In this document: piece after piece, positions 1-8,574 of the stretch
Position numbering within the stretch: position 1 is the first letter of the stretch
Layout: each line of letters begins with the position of its first letter
DNA from: Bacteroidota bacterium
GTDB taxonomy: Bacteria > Bacteroidota > Ignavibacteria > UBA10030 > UBA8401
Length of the DNA stretch: 20,345 nt
Assembly: GCA_023229405.1 (NCBI GenBank)
Contig: JALNZH010000034.1
Span: forward strand, 1-20,345
Direction of reading: 5' to 3'
Made by a program: the position numbers and the translations under genes
The notes under the pieces: model-generated
Database searches by the model: none
Seen by the model: the letters and a program-made list of their open reading frames with translations, nothing else
What the model was told of the DNA's origin: nothing

Positions 1-28
1 GGTGTCCACCGCACAAGAGCAAATTACG

Positions 29-34
29 AAAGGA
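29..34 (+). promoter_or_regulatory. Ribosome binding site that fixes a TTG start for ettA
   Basis: AAAGGA lies six bases before TTG at 41-43. A GTG at position 2 is also in frame, but starting there adds 13 residues that have no counterpart in EttA proteins, whereas TTG gives a start that matches the family. The window edge hides anything further upstream. Confidence 0.75.
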
Positions 35-40
35 ACTGTT

Positions 41-1714
41 TTGAGCGATACAAAGATTATTTTTTCCATGGTTGGCGTCGGTAAAGTACATAAACCGAAT
101 AGGCAGGTATTAAAGGATATTTATCTCTCATTTTATTATGGTGCAAAGATCGGTGTACTGGGATTAAACGGTGCAGGTAAATCGACACTGTTGAAGATTA
201 TTGCAGGTGTCGATACAGATTATCTCGGAACAATCCAATCGCAAAAAGGGATCACGTTTGGTTACCTGTCGCAGGAGCCGGAATTGGATACGAATAAAAC
301 GGTGAAAGAAATTGTGGAAGAAGGTGTGCAGGAGACGGTAAATCTTTTAAAAGAATATGAAGCGATCAACGCAAAATTTGCCGAACCAGACGCGGATTTT
401 GATAAGCTGCTTGAAAAGCAGGGGGTGCTGCAGGAAAAAATCGAACAGATCGGTGCATGGGATCTGGATAGCAAATTAGAACAAGCGATGGATGCACTTC
501 GTTGTCCTTCCGGTGACACGTCAGTGAAAGTTCTCTCCGGAGGCGAACGCCGCCGTGTTGCATTGTGCCGTCTGTTATTGCAGGAACCGGATGTGTTGTT
601 GCTGGATGAACCGACGAACCATCTTGACGCGGAATCTGTTGCGTGGCTGGAACAGCATCTTGCGCAATATAAAGGAACGGTGCTTGCGGTGACACATGAC
701 CGGTATTTTCTGGACAACGTTGCCGGATGGATTCTGGAACTTGATCGCGGCGAAGGAATTCCGTTCGAGGGAAATTATTCTTCCTGGCTTGAACAGAAAC
801 AGAAACGATTGGAAGTGGAAGAGAAGCAGGAATCCAAACGCCAGAAAGTGCTGAAGAAAGAATTGGAATGGGTGCGGATGAATCCGAAAGGACGCCACGC
901 AAAGAGCAAAGCGCGTATTACGTCGTATGAACAGATGCTCTCCGAAGAACATGAGAAGCGGAACGAAGAAATCGAAATTTTTATTCCGAAAGGTCCCCGT
1001 CTTGGCGATGTAGTGATTAACGCAGAAAATGTGGCGAAAGGATATGGTGACAATCTGCTATATGAGAACCTGAACTTCAACCTTCCTCCCGGCGGTATTA
1101 TCGGTGTGATCGGTCCGAACGGTGCGGGTAAAACAACGCTCTTCCGGATGATTACCGGCCAAGAGAAGCCAGATTCCGGTGTGATCACGATTGGCGAAAC
1201 AGTGAAGCTGGCGTATGTTGACCAGAACCGTCCGCTCGACCCGAACAAAAATATTTGGGAAGAGATTTCCGGAGGCGAAGAAATTCTTCGGTTCGGCACG
1301 CGTGAAGTAAACTCGCGGGCGTATGTTGCCCGGTTTAATTTTACCGGCGGCGATCAGCAAAAAATGGTTGGACAACTCTCCGGTGGTGAACGCAACCGGG
1401 TCCATCTTGCAAAGACAATGAAACAGGAAGCGAATGTGCTGCTTCTAGACGAACCGACGAATGATTTGGACGTGAACACCCTTCGCGCATTGGAAGAAGC
1501 CTTGACGGAATTTGCCGGCTGTGCTGTGGTTATTTCCCATGATCGCTGGTTTCTGGACCGTGTGGCGACGCACATTCTTGCGTTCGAAGGGGAGAGTCAG
1601 GTACAGTGGTTTGATGGCAACTATTCCGAATATGAGGAGTTCCGCAAGAAAAAATTAGGAATCGATGCCAGCCAGCCGCACCGAATACATTATAAAAAAT
1701 TGATGAGAAGCTAA
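41..1714 (+). CDS. ettA: Energy-dependent translational throttle protein EttA (ABC-F ATPase)
   Basis: ABC-F ATPase of the EttA type. It acts in the cytoplasm at the ribosomal E site, where E. coli EttA couples early elongation to the ATP/ADP ratio. From the TTG start it is 557 residues, essentially the size of E. coli EttA (555). Visible parts in order: Walker A GLNGAGKST (about 41-49), an arm-like insertion, signature LSGGER (165-170) and Walker B LLLDEPTNHLD (186-196) of domain 1; a charged interdomain linker (about 250-310, rich in K, R and E); then Walker A GPNGAGKTT (358-366), LSGGER (446-451) and LLLDEPTNDLD (467-477) of domain 2. There are no transmembrane segments, which rules out a transporter. 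The N-terminal run VGKVHKPNRQVLKDI closely resembles EttA rather than Uup or other ABC-F groups. It appears monocistronic on the right, since a strong terminator follows. Confidence 0.95.
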   Translation: MSDTKIIFSMVGVGKVHKPNRQVLKDIYLSFYYGAKIGVLGLNGAGKSTLLKIIAGVDTDYLGTIQSQKGITFGYLSQEPELDTNKTVKEIVEEGVQETVNLLKEYEAINAKFAEPDADFDKLLEKQGVLQEKIEQIGAWDLDSKLEQAMDALRCPSGDTSVKVLSGGERRRVALCRLLLQEPDVLLLDEPTNHLDAESVAWLEQHLAQYKGTVLAVTHDRYFLDNVAGWILELDRGEGIPFEGNYSSWLEQKQKRLEVEEKQESKRQKVLKKELEWVRMNPKGRHAKSKARITSYEQMLSEEHEKRNEEIEIFIPKGPRLGDVVINAENVAKGYGDNLLYENLNFNLPPGGIIGVIGPNGAGKTTLFRMITGQEKPDSGVITIGETVKLAYVDQNRPLDPNKNIWEEISGGEEILRFGTREVNSRAYVARFNFTGGDQQKMVGQLSGGERNRVHLAKTMKQEANVLLLDEPTNDLDVNTLRALEEALTEFAGCAVVISHDRWFLDRVATHILAFEGESQVQWFDGNYSEYEEFRKKKLGIDASQPHRIHYKKLMRS

Positions 1715-1737
1715 TAAACATCAATGAAATGCTGAAG

Positions 1738-1774
1738 AAAGCACGATTGTGGTGATGCAATTGTGCTTTTTTTT
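1738..1774 (+). terminator. Rho-independent terminator after ettA
   Basis: A 12-bp stem (1738-1749 with 1758-1769, one G-U pair) closes an 8-base loop and runs into eight T residues (1767-1774). It starts 23 bases after the ettA stop codon, so it should end ettA transcription before kgd. Confidence 0.9.
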
Positions 1775-1789
1775 GTGCAGTAACGCTTC

Positions 1790-1820
1790 TTTCGTTAATT
1801 CGCGAAAAATCGTATATTTT
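1790..1820 (+). promoter_or_regulatory. Candidate Bacteroidota-type promoter for the kgd-like gene
   Basis: TTTC at 1790-1793 and TATATTTT at 1813-1820 are separated by 19 bases. Each box differs from the Bacteroidota consensus (TTTG, about 19 bp, TAnnTTTG) only at its final G. It lies between the ettA terminator and the kgd start, about 40 bases before the ATG, where a promoter is required. It is a near match only. Confidence 0.4.
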
Positions 1821-1859
1821 ATTCCATTCTTGAAATAATCGTAATTGTAGAAAGTCGGT

Positions 1860-4800
1860 ATGTCAGCAAATAGCATCTCGGAAAAATTCGAACAAGTTCT
1901 TGAATCCTTTGGTCCTAATACCAGTTATGTGTGGGATGTATTGCAGCAATATATTGATGATCCCAACTCGGTGAATGAAACATGGCAGCAGTTGTTCGCG
2001 GAAGTTGTCGCCTCCGGTTCGGTCGATCTTCCAAAAAAAACAGAATCAAAAAAATCATCAACTCCTGTTAGTGAGCCAACTCCTGTGTCAACGGCGAAAC
2101 AGACCGCACCATCGGTGAAATCATTGCCATCTCTTGCCGCGGTTCACAAACAGCTTTCCGCTATCAGCGGTGTCGCCGGCAAGATTGTGGATAATATGGA
2201 AGCTTCCCTTTCTCTACCAACAGCCACATCGCTTCGTGTTGTGCCGGTAAAAGTGCTGGACGAGAATCGCTCACTCTTGAATAAGTATCTCGGTTCGCGC
2301 TCGCGCGGAAAAATATCCTACACACATATCGTTGCATGGGCAATCGTGAAAGCGTTGAAAAAATATCCGAACATCAACGCATCATTCACACGTGTTGAAG
2401 GGCAGGCGTACAGGGATGAAAAGACGCAGATTAACATCGGCATTGCTGTGGATATGACGCGCAAGGATGGTTCACGGACACTGCTTGTGCCAAACATTAA
2501 AGATGCAGAAAAGATGAACTTTGCGGAATTTGTTTCCGCGTATGATTCTATTATCGACAAAGCACGTAAAGCAGCGCTCGATCCTTCCGATTTCCAATCC
2601 ACGTCCATCACCTTAACGAATCCCGGTACGGTTGGCACTGTTTCATCCGTTCCTCGATTGATGCCCGGACAAGGAGCCATTATCGCTACCGGCGCTATTG
2701 GGTACGATGCGGCACATCAGGGAATGTCTCCACAGACTCTTTCCTCTCTTGGAGTCAGCAAAGTGATGAATATTACCTGCACGTACGATCATCGTGTTAT
2801 TCAAGGAGCGGAATCGGGTCAATTCCTACAATACATTCATTCGTTGGTGAACGGTGAAGAACGGTTCTATGATGATTTGTATGCCGATCTTCACATTCCA
2901 TTCGCTTCGGTAAAATGGTCCAGCGACGTTACGTCGCTCGGACTTGGCGGTGGGTCGAATCAAGAGATTAATGAAAAGCAGGCGCGCGTGCAACAGTTGG
3001 TGAATGCGTACCGTGTGCGCGGACATCTAATCGCGCATCTTGATCCGCTGGTAGACGAACCGAAAAATCATCCGGAACTTGATCCGAATTATTACGGCCT
3101 GACAGTGTGGGATCTGGACCGCGAATTTCTCTTTTCAAATAAAGAAGGATATACAAAAGCAACCTTGCGGGAAATTCTGGACATTCTCTATGCAACCTAC
3201 TGCGGTTCGATTGGCGTGGAGTTTATGAACATTCAGGATCCGGAGCAGAAAAAATGGCTCATCCAGAAAATGGAACCGTCTCGGAATCGTCCGCCGCTGC
3301 CACGCGAACGAAAAATACAATTGCTGAAAAAACTGATCCACGCTGAAGGATTTGAGAATTACATCCATACAAAATTTATCGGGCACAAACGCTTTTCGTT
3401 GGAAGGTGCTGAATCGTTCATGACGATTTTGGATGTGGTGTTGGATGAATTGGCAGATCACGGAGGAGAACGCGCAGTGATTGGAATGGCGCATCGCGGA
3501 CGTCTGAATGTTTTGGCAAACACCATCGGTAAATCGCTCGCGAAGATTTTTTCCGAATTTGAAGGGAACGTCGATCCAAAAACAATTCAGGGATCTGGCG
3601 ATGTGAAATATCATCTTGGTGCGCACGGCGTTCACAGAACGCTGAGCGGAAAAGAGATTACCGTTGAAGTGGCGCCAAACCCAAGTCATTTGGAAGCGGT
3701 GAATCCTGTCGTTGAAGGAATGGTTCGCGCAATGCAAGATCGCATGGGAGATACAAATCGCTCAAAGGCAATTGCGATTCTCGTGCATGGAGACGCAGCA
3801 TTTGCCGGTCAGGGAATTGTTGCGGAAACACTCAATCTATCTCAATTAAAAGGATACCGCACCGGCGGAACAATTCATGTTATCATCAACAACCAGATCG
3901 GTTTTACTACATCGCCGGACGATGCACGTTCCACACCATATTGCACAGATGTGGCAAAGATGGTGCAGGCGCCGATTTTCCATGTAAACGGCGATAATCC
4001 GGAAGCGTGTGCTCGTGTTGCGGCATTAGCAGTGGCGTACCGGAACGAATTTAAAAAGGATGTAGTCATCGATATGTTTTGCTTCCGGAAGTACGGACAT
4101 AATGAAGGGGATGAACCGAGTTATACTCAGCCGACACTCTATAAAAAAATTAAAATTCATCCGACCGTTCATCAGATTTATGGTGAGAGGTTGATTTTGG
4201 ATAAAGAATTGACTCGCGAAGAATACGAACAGATTCAACGCGATTCTAAAGAACGGTACGAACGTGCGCATGAAGCTTCGCACCGGCGTGAAATGCATAT
4301 GAAAGCGGAGATTGCACTTGCGGTGACGCAGGAACAGATTGAAGCGATGCAGCCGTTTACTGAAACAAAAATACCGTTCGATACATTGCGTCAGGTCTCC
4401 GAACGGCTCGGTTCAGTGCCGGAAGGATTTACCGTCAATGCAAAACTGTCGAAAATGATGGAACAACGTCGGAAATTTACCTCCGATACAAAAGTGGACT
4501 GGGGTTTTGCCGAAGCATTGGCGTTCGGTACTCTGGTGCACGAAGGAAATGACATCCGGTTGAGCGGTGAAGACGTCGGCCGCGGAACATTTAGTCACCG
4601 TCACGCTATTCTCTATGATGCAAATTCCGCAGAAGAATTTGTACCGTTGCAGCATATCCGTGAAGGACAAGGGAAAGTGTATGTCTTTGACAGTTTACTC
4701 TCAGAGTTCGCGATTCTCGGGTATGAATTCGGTTACAGCGTTTCCGATCCCCTTTCCCTTGTGTTATGGGAAGCGCAATTCGGCGATTTTGCAAATGGCG

Positions 4801-5531
4801 CACAGGTGATCATCGATCAGTTTATTGCAGCATCCGAAGCAAAATGGCAGCAGCCGTGTGATCTCGTCCTGTTACTGCCACACGGATACGAAGGACAAGG
4901 ACCGGAACATTCCAGCGCACGTCTTGAGCGGTATTTGCAATTATGCGCAGAGGAAAACATTCAGGTCTGCAATCTTTCCACACCGGCACAGTATTTTCAT
5001 GTGCTCCGCCGACAAATGCGTGATGCAAAACGGAAACCACTCATTATGATGACGCCGAAGAGCCTGTTACGACATCCGCAGGTTCTCTCGTTCCCTTCCG
5101 AATTTACCGACGGAAAATTCCAATTGGTCATCGACGACGCACTAGCGGAGCCGTCTAATATTCGCCGCATCGTGCTCTGTTCCGCAAAAGTGTATTACGA
5201 TGCATTACAGATGCAGAAGGATAACGCTCTTACCGATGTTGCACTTGTCCGCGTAGAACAGTTCTATCCGTACCCGCAGCAGGAATTGAAAGCTATGTTT
5301 GAAAAATACCATACTGCTGCCGATGTTGTGTGGCTGCAGGAAGAATCGAAAAATATGGGCGCGTGGAATTTCCTGGCCGATAGGCTTCGTGAAGATGTTC
5401 TTGCCTCCCAGAACGTCCGGTATGCAGGACGTTCCGCATCGGCAAGCACGGCTACCGGTTCTTTAAAACGGCACCAGATGGAACAGGAAGATATACTGAA
5501 AGATGCGTTGATGGAGAAAATTCAGCCGTAA
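1860..5531 (+). CDS. kgd: Multifunctional 2-oxoglutarate dehydrogenase/decarboxylase E1 fused to an E2 succinyltransferase domain (Kgd/OdhA type)
   Basis: TCA-cycle enzyme of 1223 residues, the length of mycobacterial Kgd and corynebacterial OdhA. Order of parts: a short E1o N-terminal helix region (about 1-48, with an FGPNTSYVWDVLQQY-like segment); a Lys/Ser/Thr/Pro-rich linker (about 55-90); an E2 acyltransferase catalytic domain (about 95-335) ending in DHRVIQGAESG, active-site His311; then a full E1o thiamine-diphosphate domain (about 360-1223) with HRGRLNVLAN (545-554), the cofactor loop GDAAFAGQG (644-652) followed by INNQIGFTT, and EGQGPEHSSARLERY (1011-1025). No lipoyl domain is present, so E2 chemistry must use a lipoyl domain on another protein. 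The E1 part decarboxylates 2-oxoglutarate; the E2 part is expected to transfer succinyl to CoA. The ATG has only a weak Shine-Dalgarno (AGAAAG). No other 2-oxoglutarate dehydrogenase subunit lies in the window. Assignment is firm; whether it acts as dehydrogenase, decarboxylase or carboligase in vivo is not visible. Confidence 0.95.
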   Translation: MSANSISEKFEQVLESFGPNTSYVWDVLQQYIDDPNSVNETWQQLFAEVVASGSVDLPKKTESKKSSTPVSEPTPVSTAKQTAPSVKSLPSLAAVHKQLSAISGVAGKIVDNMEASLSLPTATSLRVVPVKVLDENRSLLNKYLGSRSRGKISYTHIVAWAIVKALKKYPNINASFTRVEGQAYRDEKTQINIGIAVDMTRKDGSRTLLVPNIKDAEKMNFAEFVSAYDSIIDKARKAALDPSDFQSTSITLTNPGTVGTVSSVPRLMPGQGAIIATGAIGYDAAHQGMSPQTLSSLGVSKVMNITCTYDHRVIQGAESGQFLQYIHSLVNGEERFYDDLYADLHIPFASVKWSSDVTSLGLGGGSNQEINEKQARVQQLVNAYRVRGHLIAHLDPLVDEPKNHPELDPNYYGLTVWDLDREFLFSNKEGYTKATLREILDILYATYCGSIGVEFMNIQDPEQKKWLIQKMEPSRNRPPLPRERKIQLLKKLIHAEGFENYIHTKFIGHKRFSLEGAESFMTILDVVLDELADHGGERAVIGMAHRGRLNVLANTIGKSLAKIFSEFEGNVDPKTIQGSGDVKYHLGAHGVHRTLSGKEITVEVAPNPSHLEAVNPVVEGMVRAMQDRMGDTNRSKAIAILVHGDAAFAGQGIVAETLNLSQLKGYRTGGTIHVIINNQIGFTTSPDDARSTPYCTDVAKMVQAPIFHVNGDNPEACARVAALAVAYRNEFKKDVVIDMFCFRKYGHNEGDEPSYTQPTLYKKIKIHPTVHQIYGERLILDKELTREEYEQIQRDSKERYERAHEASHRREMHMKAEIALAVTQEQIEAMQPFTETKIPFDTLRQVSERLGSVPEGFTVNAKLSKMMEQRRKFTSDTKVDWGFAEALAFGTLVHEGNDIRLSGEDVGRGTFSHRHAILYDANSAEEFVPLQHIREGQGKVYVFDSLLSEFAILGYEFGYSVSDPLSLVLWEAQFGDFANGAQVIIDQFIAASEAKWQQPCDLVLLLPHGYEGQGPEHSSARLERYLQLCAEENIQVCNLSTPAQYFHVLRRQMRDAKRKPLIMMTPKSLLRHPQVLSFPSEFTDGKFQLVIDDALAEPSNIRRIVLCSAKVYYDALQMQKDNALTDVALVRVEQFYPYPQQELKAMFEKYHTAADVVWLQEESKNMGAWNFLADRLREDVLASQNVRYAGRSASASTATGSLKRHQMEQEDILKDALMEKIQP

Positions 5532-5619
5532 GTAAAAACCCGTTACTTCGAATGTCAAGCTTTTTAATAGATACTAAGGTCATTTACGTCAGTATAACGG
5601 AGACCGAATACTGCACGAA

Positions 5620-6558
5620 TCATCGTTGATGTTGTTCTTGTTGAAAAATTTGATAGATTTGTTTCGAAAGTTCTTTCATTTTCGGCAACGCAGTTTCTTC
5701 CGGCAGCGGAAGCAAGCACGCAATAATATATTGAATCGATCCATCGTCGACAATTCCCACATCATGTGTCCACGATGCATACCAACCGGTTTTATGATAC
5801 ATCATCGTATTTTCAGGAAGACCTGCCGCTAATTTTGTCTTATCTAATTGTCTTCCCAGCAACGTCATCATTTGCATGCTGACCCAGGGATTGAACAACC
5901 GGCGCGTATAAATCCTGTACAAAAAATCTGCCGCATGCAAAGCGCTGGTCTCGGTGGATTTGACCGTTGCATAACCGGAATCTTCCAATGTTCTGCTGAG
6001 ATATTTTCTGGTGACTTCGCTTCCTCGCCAGCTGTATTTTTGCATCATCAAATTGATGTTCTCCCGACGCGCGAGATCGATCAAACAATTTGCGGCCGAG
6101 TTATCGCTCCGGGTGATCATTAACTCGAGAAGATAATTGACGTTCACTGTGTCGCCGTCCCGCAACAACGGACGGGGATCGCTGACAATTTCTTTCATAC
6201 GATCAACGGTATTTGGCGGCTGTACTATGACAGTATGAGTAAGCGGATATTTCCCTTGAGATACCTGGTGAAGGACTTCTGCCGCCACATACATTTTATA
6301 GATTGAGGCAGGATAGATAAATCGCTCCGCATGGATTCCAGCAAAACGGGGTGGAATTGTGGTAAGATCGATGAGTGCAATAGATGGAAAGACCATTCCG
6401 TCCTCGCCAGTGTCAAACGCGTTCTTCAGATCGAGTTCCGTAAAAATAGTTGAAATGGCAAAAGTGAGTTTTGCATCAATGGAATAATAAGATGGAACAG
6501 TTGTGGCTTGAGGAAATGCGATCATCGAAAAAACAAAGAAAATGATGAATAATTTCAT
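5620..6558 (-). CDS. Exported serine hydrolase of the class A beta-lactamase fold
   Basis: 312 residues with a hydrophobic signal peptide (1 to about 18). The three motifs of the serine beta-lactamase/penicillin-binding-protein fold are present at class A-like spacing: SIYK (Ser85-Lys88), SDN (151-153) and KTG (256-258, preceded by His). An omega-loop ExxLN motif holding the deacylating glutamate is not evident at the expected distance after SDN, so it may not be an efficient beta-lactamase. It could instead be a peptidoglycan peptidase-like or other periplasmic serine hydrolase. Start: ATG with GGAGAG just upstream. It is convergent with the kgd-like gene, 88 bases away; that gap holds only short weak inverted repeats and no clear terminator. 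It is a single gene divergent from the PorV-family gene. Family assignment is good; substrate is unknown. Confidence 0.82.
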   Translation of the reverse strand: MKLFIIFFVFSMIAFPQATTVPSYYSIDAKLTFAISTIFTELDLKNAFDTGEDGMVFPSIALIDLTTIPPRFAGIHAERFIYPASIYKMYVAAEVLHQVSQGKYPLTHTVIVQPPNTVDRMKEIVSDPRPLLRDGDTVNVNYLLELMITRSDNSAANCLIDLARRENINLMMQKYSWRGSEVTRKYLSRTLEDSGYATVKSTETSALHAADFLYRIYTRRLFNPWVSMQMMTLLGRQLDKTKLAAGLPENTMMYHKTGWYASWTHDVGIVDDGSIQYIIACLLPLPEETALPKMKELSKQIYQIFQQEQHQR

Positions 6559-6663
6559 GCACTCTCCATTAATTGAAGTGGAAAATTCTGATGATTAATA
6601 AGGTAACTCTTTTTGAGGAAAAGAAGTTCTGCTGTTTTCATACTGATTTCCCCGGTACGATTG

Positions 6664-6694
6664 TTTGACTTTACTCCAAAAAACTGTATCTTTG
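6664..6694 (+). promoter_or_regulatory. Bacteroidota-type promoter for the PorV-family gene
   Basis: TTTG (6664-6667), a spacer of exactly 19 bases, then TATCTTTG (6687-6694) match the Bacteroidota primary-sigma consensus TTTG-N19-TAnnTTTG with no mismatch. A start site near 6700 would leave a leader of roughly 140 bases before the ATG at 6840. That leader contains the alternative hairpins listed separately. Confidence 0.75.
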
Positions 6695-6726
6695 AATAGC
6701 ATAAAGGAGAAAACACACAGAATAAT

Positions 6727-6824
6727 TTGTTAGAGATGTTTATTATAATGATGTCAGATTCATTAATTTCTCTAACAACAGCAGCCGGATTTCACTCAGT
6801 CGTTAGAGAGGAATTCGGTTTTTT
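6727..6824 (+). promoter_or_regulatory. Leader with mutually exclusive hairpins and a T-run (possible attenuator)
   Basis: Segment A (6727-6736, TTGTTAGAGA) is exactly complementary to B (6769-6778). B (6769-6776) is also complementary to C (6802-6809), a second copy of GTTAGAGA. A third stem, 6785-6791 with 6812-6818 (CCGGATT with AATTCGG, one G-U pair), is followed by six T residues (6819-6824), like an intrinsic terminator. The B-C pairing crosses this stem, so A-B would favour termination and B-C would block it. The geometry is read from the sequence; regulation and any ligand are inference. I recognise no known riboswitch family. Confidence 0.45.
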
Positions 6825-6839
6825 CATTTGTGAGGATGT

Positions 6840-7895
6840 ATGAAAACACGCATTGCGGCGATTCTTATAATTTTTATTCCGTTGTTGTCATTAGGTCAAA
6901 CATTCGGCAAATATGCCGGAGAATTTATGTCTATCGGTATCGGCGGACGTGCGCTTGGCGTTGGCAGTGCGTATGCCGCGCTGGCAAATGATGTTACTGC
7001 CGGCTATTGGAATCCTGCCGGACTTGCCCGTATCGAATATCCTCAAGTGGCTATCTCGCACGACGAACGATACGGCAATTTGGTCAACTATGATTATGCC
7101 GCTTTTGCGTTTCCTTCCGGTGCAAACAGTGTGGACGCTGAATCGCAGCAAACTGCCTTTCTGGTGGAATCGTACGGCATCAGCATCATGCGCCTGGGTG
7201 TGGATGGTATTCCTGATACGCGCAAAGCGTGGGCGGACAGCAACGGAAATAAACTTTACGACGAGAACATGCGGCCCGATTATACCGCGATCACCTATTT
7301 TAATTGGAGTGACTGGGTAGTATACGGCACATATGCAAAACAATACTCTGCGAATCTTTTTTACGGTGCAAATATAAAACTGATCCGCAGGAATGCTGGC
7401 GAATTTCATGGAACGGGCATCGGATTTGATCTCGGTGTTCAGTATTTGTTGTCGGAAAAACTTCTTCTTGGTGCAAATCTGCAGGATGCAACCTCAACGC
7501 TGGTTGCGTGGAGCACGGGTACAAACGAATTGATCTCGCCTACTTTAAAACTCGGTGCTGCATATTCCTTTGAAGTATTTCAAGGTCGTCTAACACCGGC
7601 GGTTGGAACAGATGTTCGGTTCGAAAATAGACGGTTTTCCGCTGCTGCAAATCTTGGTCCGATCAGCTTCGATCCGCAGGCGGGGATGGAGTTCGACTAT
7701 AAAAATATCGTTGCCGTTCGGGCAGGGTATAATGAAATCGGAAATTTGACACTTGGTGCCGGGATTCACCTGCGAAAACTTGATATCGATTATTCATTTG
7801 CGAAGTTCGATGCTGCCGACCAGCTCGGTAATACCCACCGCATCTCGCTCCGCCTAACGCTTGAAGAAGAGAAATATCGTCGCGGTGCAGAATAG
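6840..7895 (+). CDS. PorV/PorQ-family outer-membrane beta-barrel protein
   Basis: 351 residues with a signal peptide (about 1-19, cleavage near SLG-Q) and then the family's characteristic opening: GEFMSIGIGGRALGVGSAY followed by NDVTAGYWNPAGLA. The rest alternates polar and hydrophobic residues in strands typical of a FadL-like barrel (for example YGANIKLI, GIGFDLGVQY, LLLGANLQDA) and ends in paired strands near LRLTL. PorV is the outer-membrane shuttle of the type IX secretion system, but this superphylum carries many paralogues of unknown role, so a type IX function is not claimed. It has GAGGA just before the ATG, a strong promoter match, and a structured leader. It overlaps the downstream lipoprotein gene by up to 35 bases, which suggests an operon. 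Confidence 0.85.
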   Translation: MKTRIAAILIIFIPLLSLGQTFGKYAGEFMSIGIGGRALGVGSAYAALANDVTAGYWNPAGLARIEYPQVAISHDERYGNLVNYDYAAFAFPSGANSVDAESQQTAFLVESYGISIMRLGVDGIPDTRKAWADSNGNKLYDENMRPDYTAITYFNWSDWVVYGTYAKQYSANLFYGANIKLIRRNAGEFHGTGIGFDLGVQYLLSEKLLLGANLQDATSTLVAWSTGTNELISPTLKLGAAYSFEVFQGRLTPAVGTDVRFENRRFSAAANLGPISFDPQAGMEFDYKNIVAVRAGYNEIGNLTLGAGIHLRKLDIDYSFAKFDAADQLGNTHRISLRLTLEEEKYRRGAE

Positions 7896-8574
7896 TGTCG
7901 TCAACAACTTAGGCGAACGTTTACACGCTCGCATACGAAAAAAACCTTCCGAACACGCGCGTTCGCTGTTTGGACGAACGCATCGATGGGCAACCAATGT
8001 AATCTATCGCTTCATACGATTTATAGATCTGCTTTTTTCTATCGTAGCAATGTTTTTTCTTTCTTCCTGCTTTTCAACAATTCCCGAACCGAAGTATATT
8101 GCACCGCCGAAACCTGCAGTATCCCACGCGTCCGTCTCACGGTCGTACTTACCGGAAGGATGGGCAGACATTACGTCCAAAGCAAAACTACCGCAAATTA
8201 AACTCTGGCTTGTCAATAGAGATTTTTCAGGCACGATGGTGTTGCGGGAATTACAGCCCGATGCAGGTACGCAACAGATATTATTATTTGAAGAAATTAA
8301 CCTGATCGCCACAATGTCCCTCCGGTCAAAAATTCCCGATAGCAATCCCGATTATCGGGTGACGCGCGTTCCCGCGGTGATCGACATGAAACGGAACTTT
8401 TCATCGTACGCGTATACCGAAAAAGGATTACTGCGCCGTGTGATAGTTTTTAAAAAGAAGCTGGCGATTCTGGAACTGGAATTGTTGCAGGAACAATCTG
8501 TTGCTGAATTTGATACTCTGACGAACGATCTGGTGACGTTTGCAACGACGCTGTATGAACGGTATGAAAAATGA
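7861..8574 (+). CDS. Putative lipoprotein of unknown function
   Basis: 237 residues from a TTG that lies inside the end of the PorV-family gene. The only clear feature is a hydrophobic segment ending in a lipobox, FFLSSC, with Cys70 as the expected lipidated residue, followed by a Pro-rich spacer and a soluble domain of about 150 residues (WADITSKAKLPQIKLWLVN onward). Such a long region before the lipobox is abnormal. The true start may be a non-ATG codon nearer the RFIRFIDLLFS segment; the only in-frame ATG before the Cys (8050) leaves too short a signal. The 5-prime boundary is therefore uncertain, while the reading frame and stop are secure. The overlap with the PorV-family gene points to coupled expression and a shared envelope location. 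I recognise no catalytic motif. Confidence 0.65.
   Translation: MKKRNIVAVQNSVVNNLGERLHARIRKKPSEHARSLFGRTHRWATNVIYRFIRFIDLLFSIVAMFFLSSCFSTIPEPKYIAPPKPAVSHASVSRSYLPEGWADITSKAKLPQIKLWLVNRDFSGTMVLRELQPDAGTQQILLFEEINLIATMSLRSKIPDSNPDYRVTRVPAVIDMKRNFSSYAYTEKGLLRRVIVFKKKLAILELELLQEQSVAEFDTLTNDLVTFATTLYERYEK

Noticed and set aside
2..40. GTG start at position 2 for ettA
   Set aside because: It adds 13 residues unlike EttA, while TTG at 41 has a well-spaced AAAGGA and gives the family's usual start.
3135..3737. Minus-strand open frame of 200 codons
   Set aside because: It is a shadow of the E1 domain of the kgd-like gene.
5530..5600. Short inverted repeats (AAGTAA/TTACTT, ATACT/AGTAT) as a terminator after the kgd-like gene
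   Set aside because: Stems of five or six A/T-rich pairs without an adjacent T-run are expected by chance.
6840..7895. Calling the barrel protein a true PorV of the type IX secretion system
   Set aside because: Many paralogues exist in this superphylum, no other type IX gene is in the window, and I saw no C-terminal sorting domain in neighbouring proteins.
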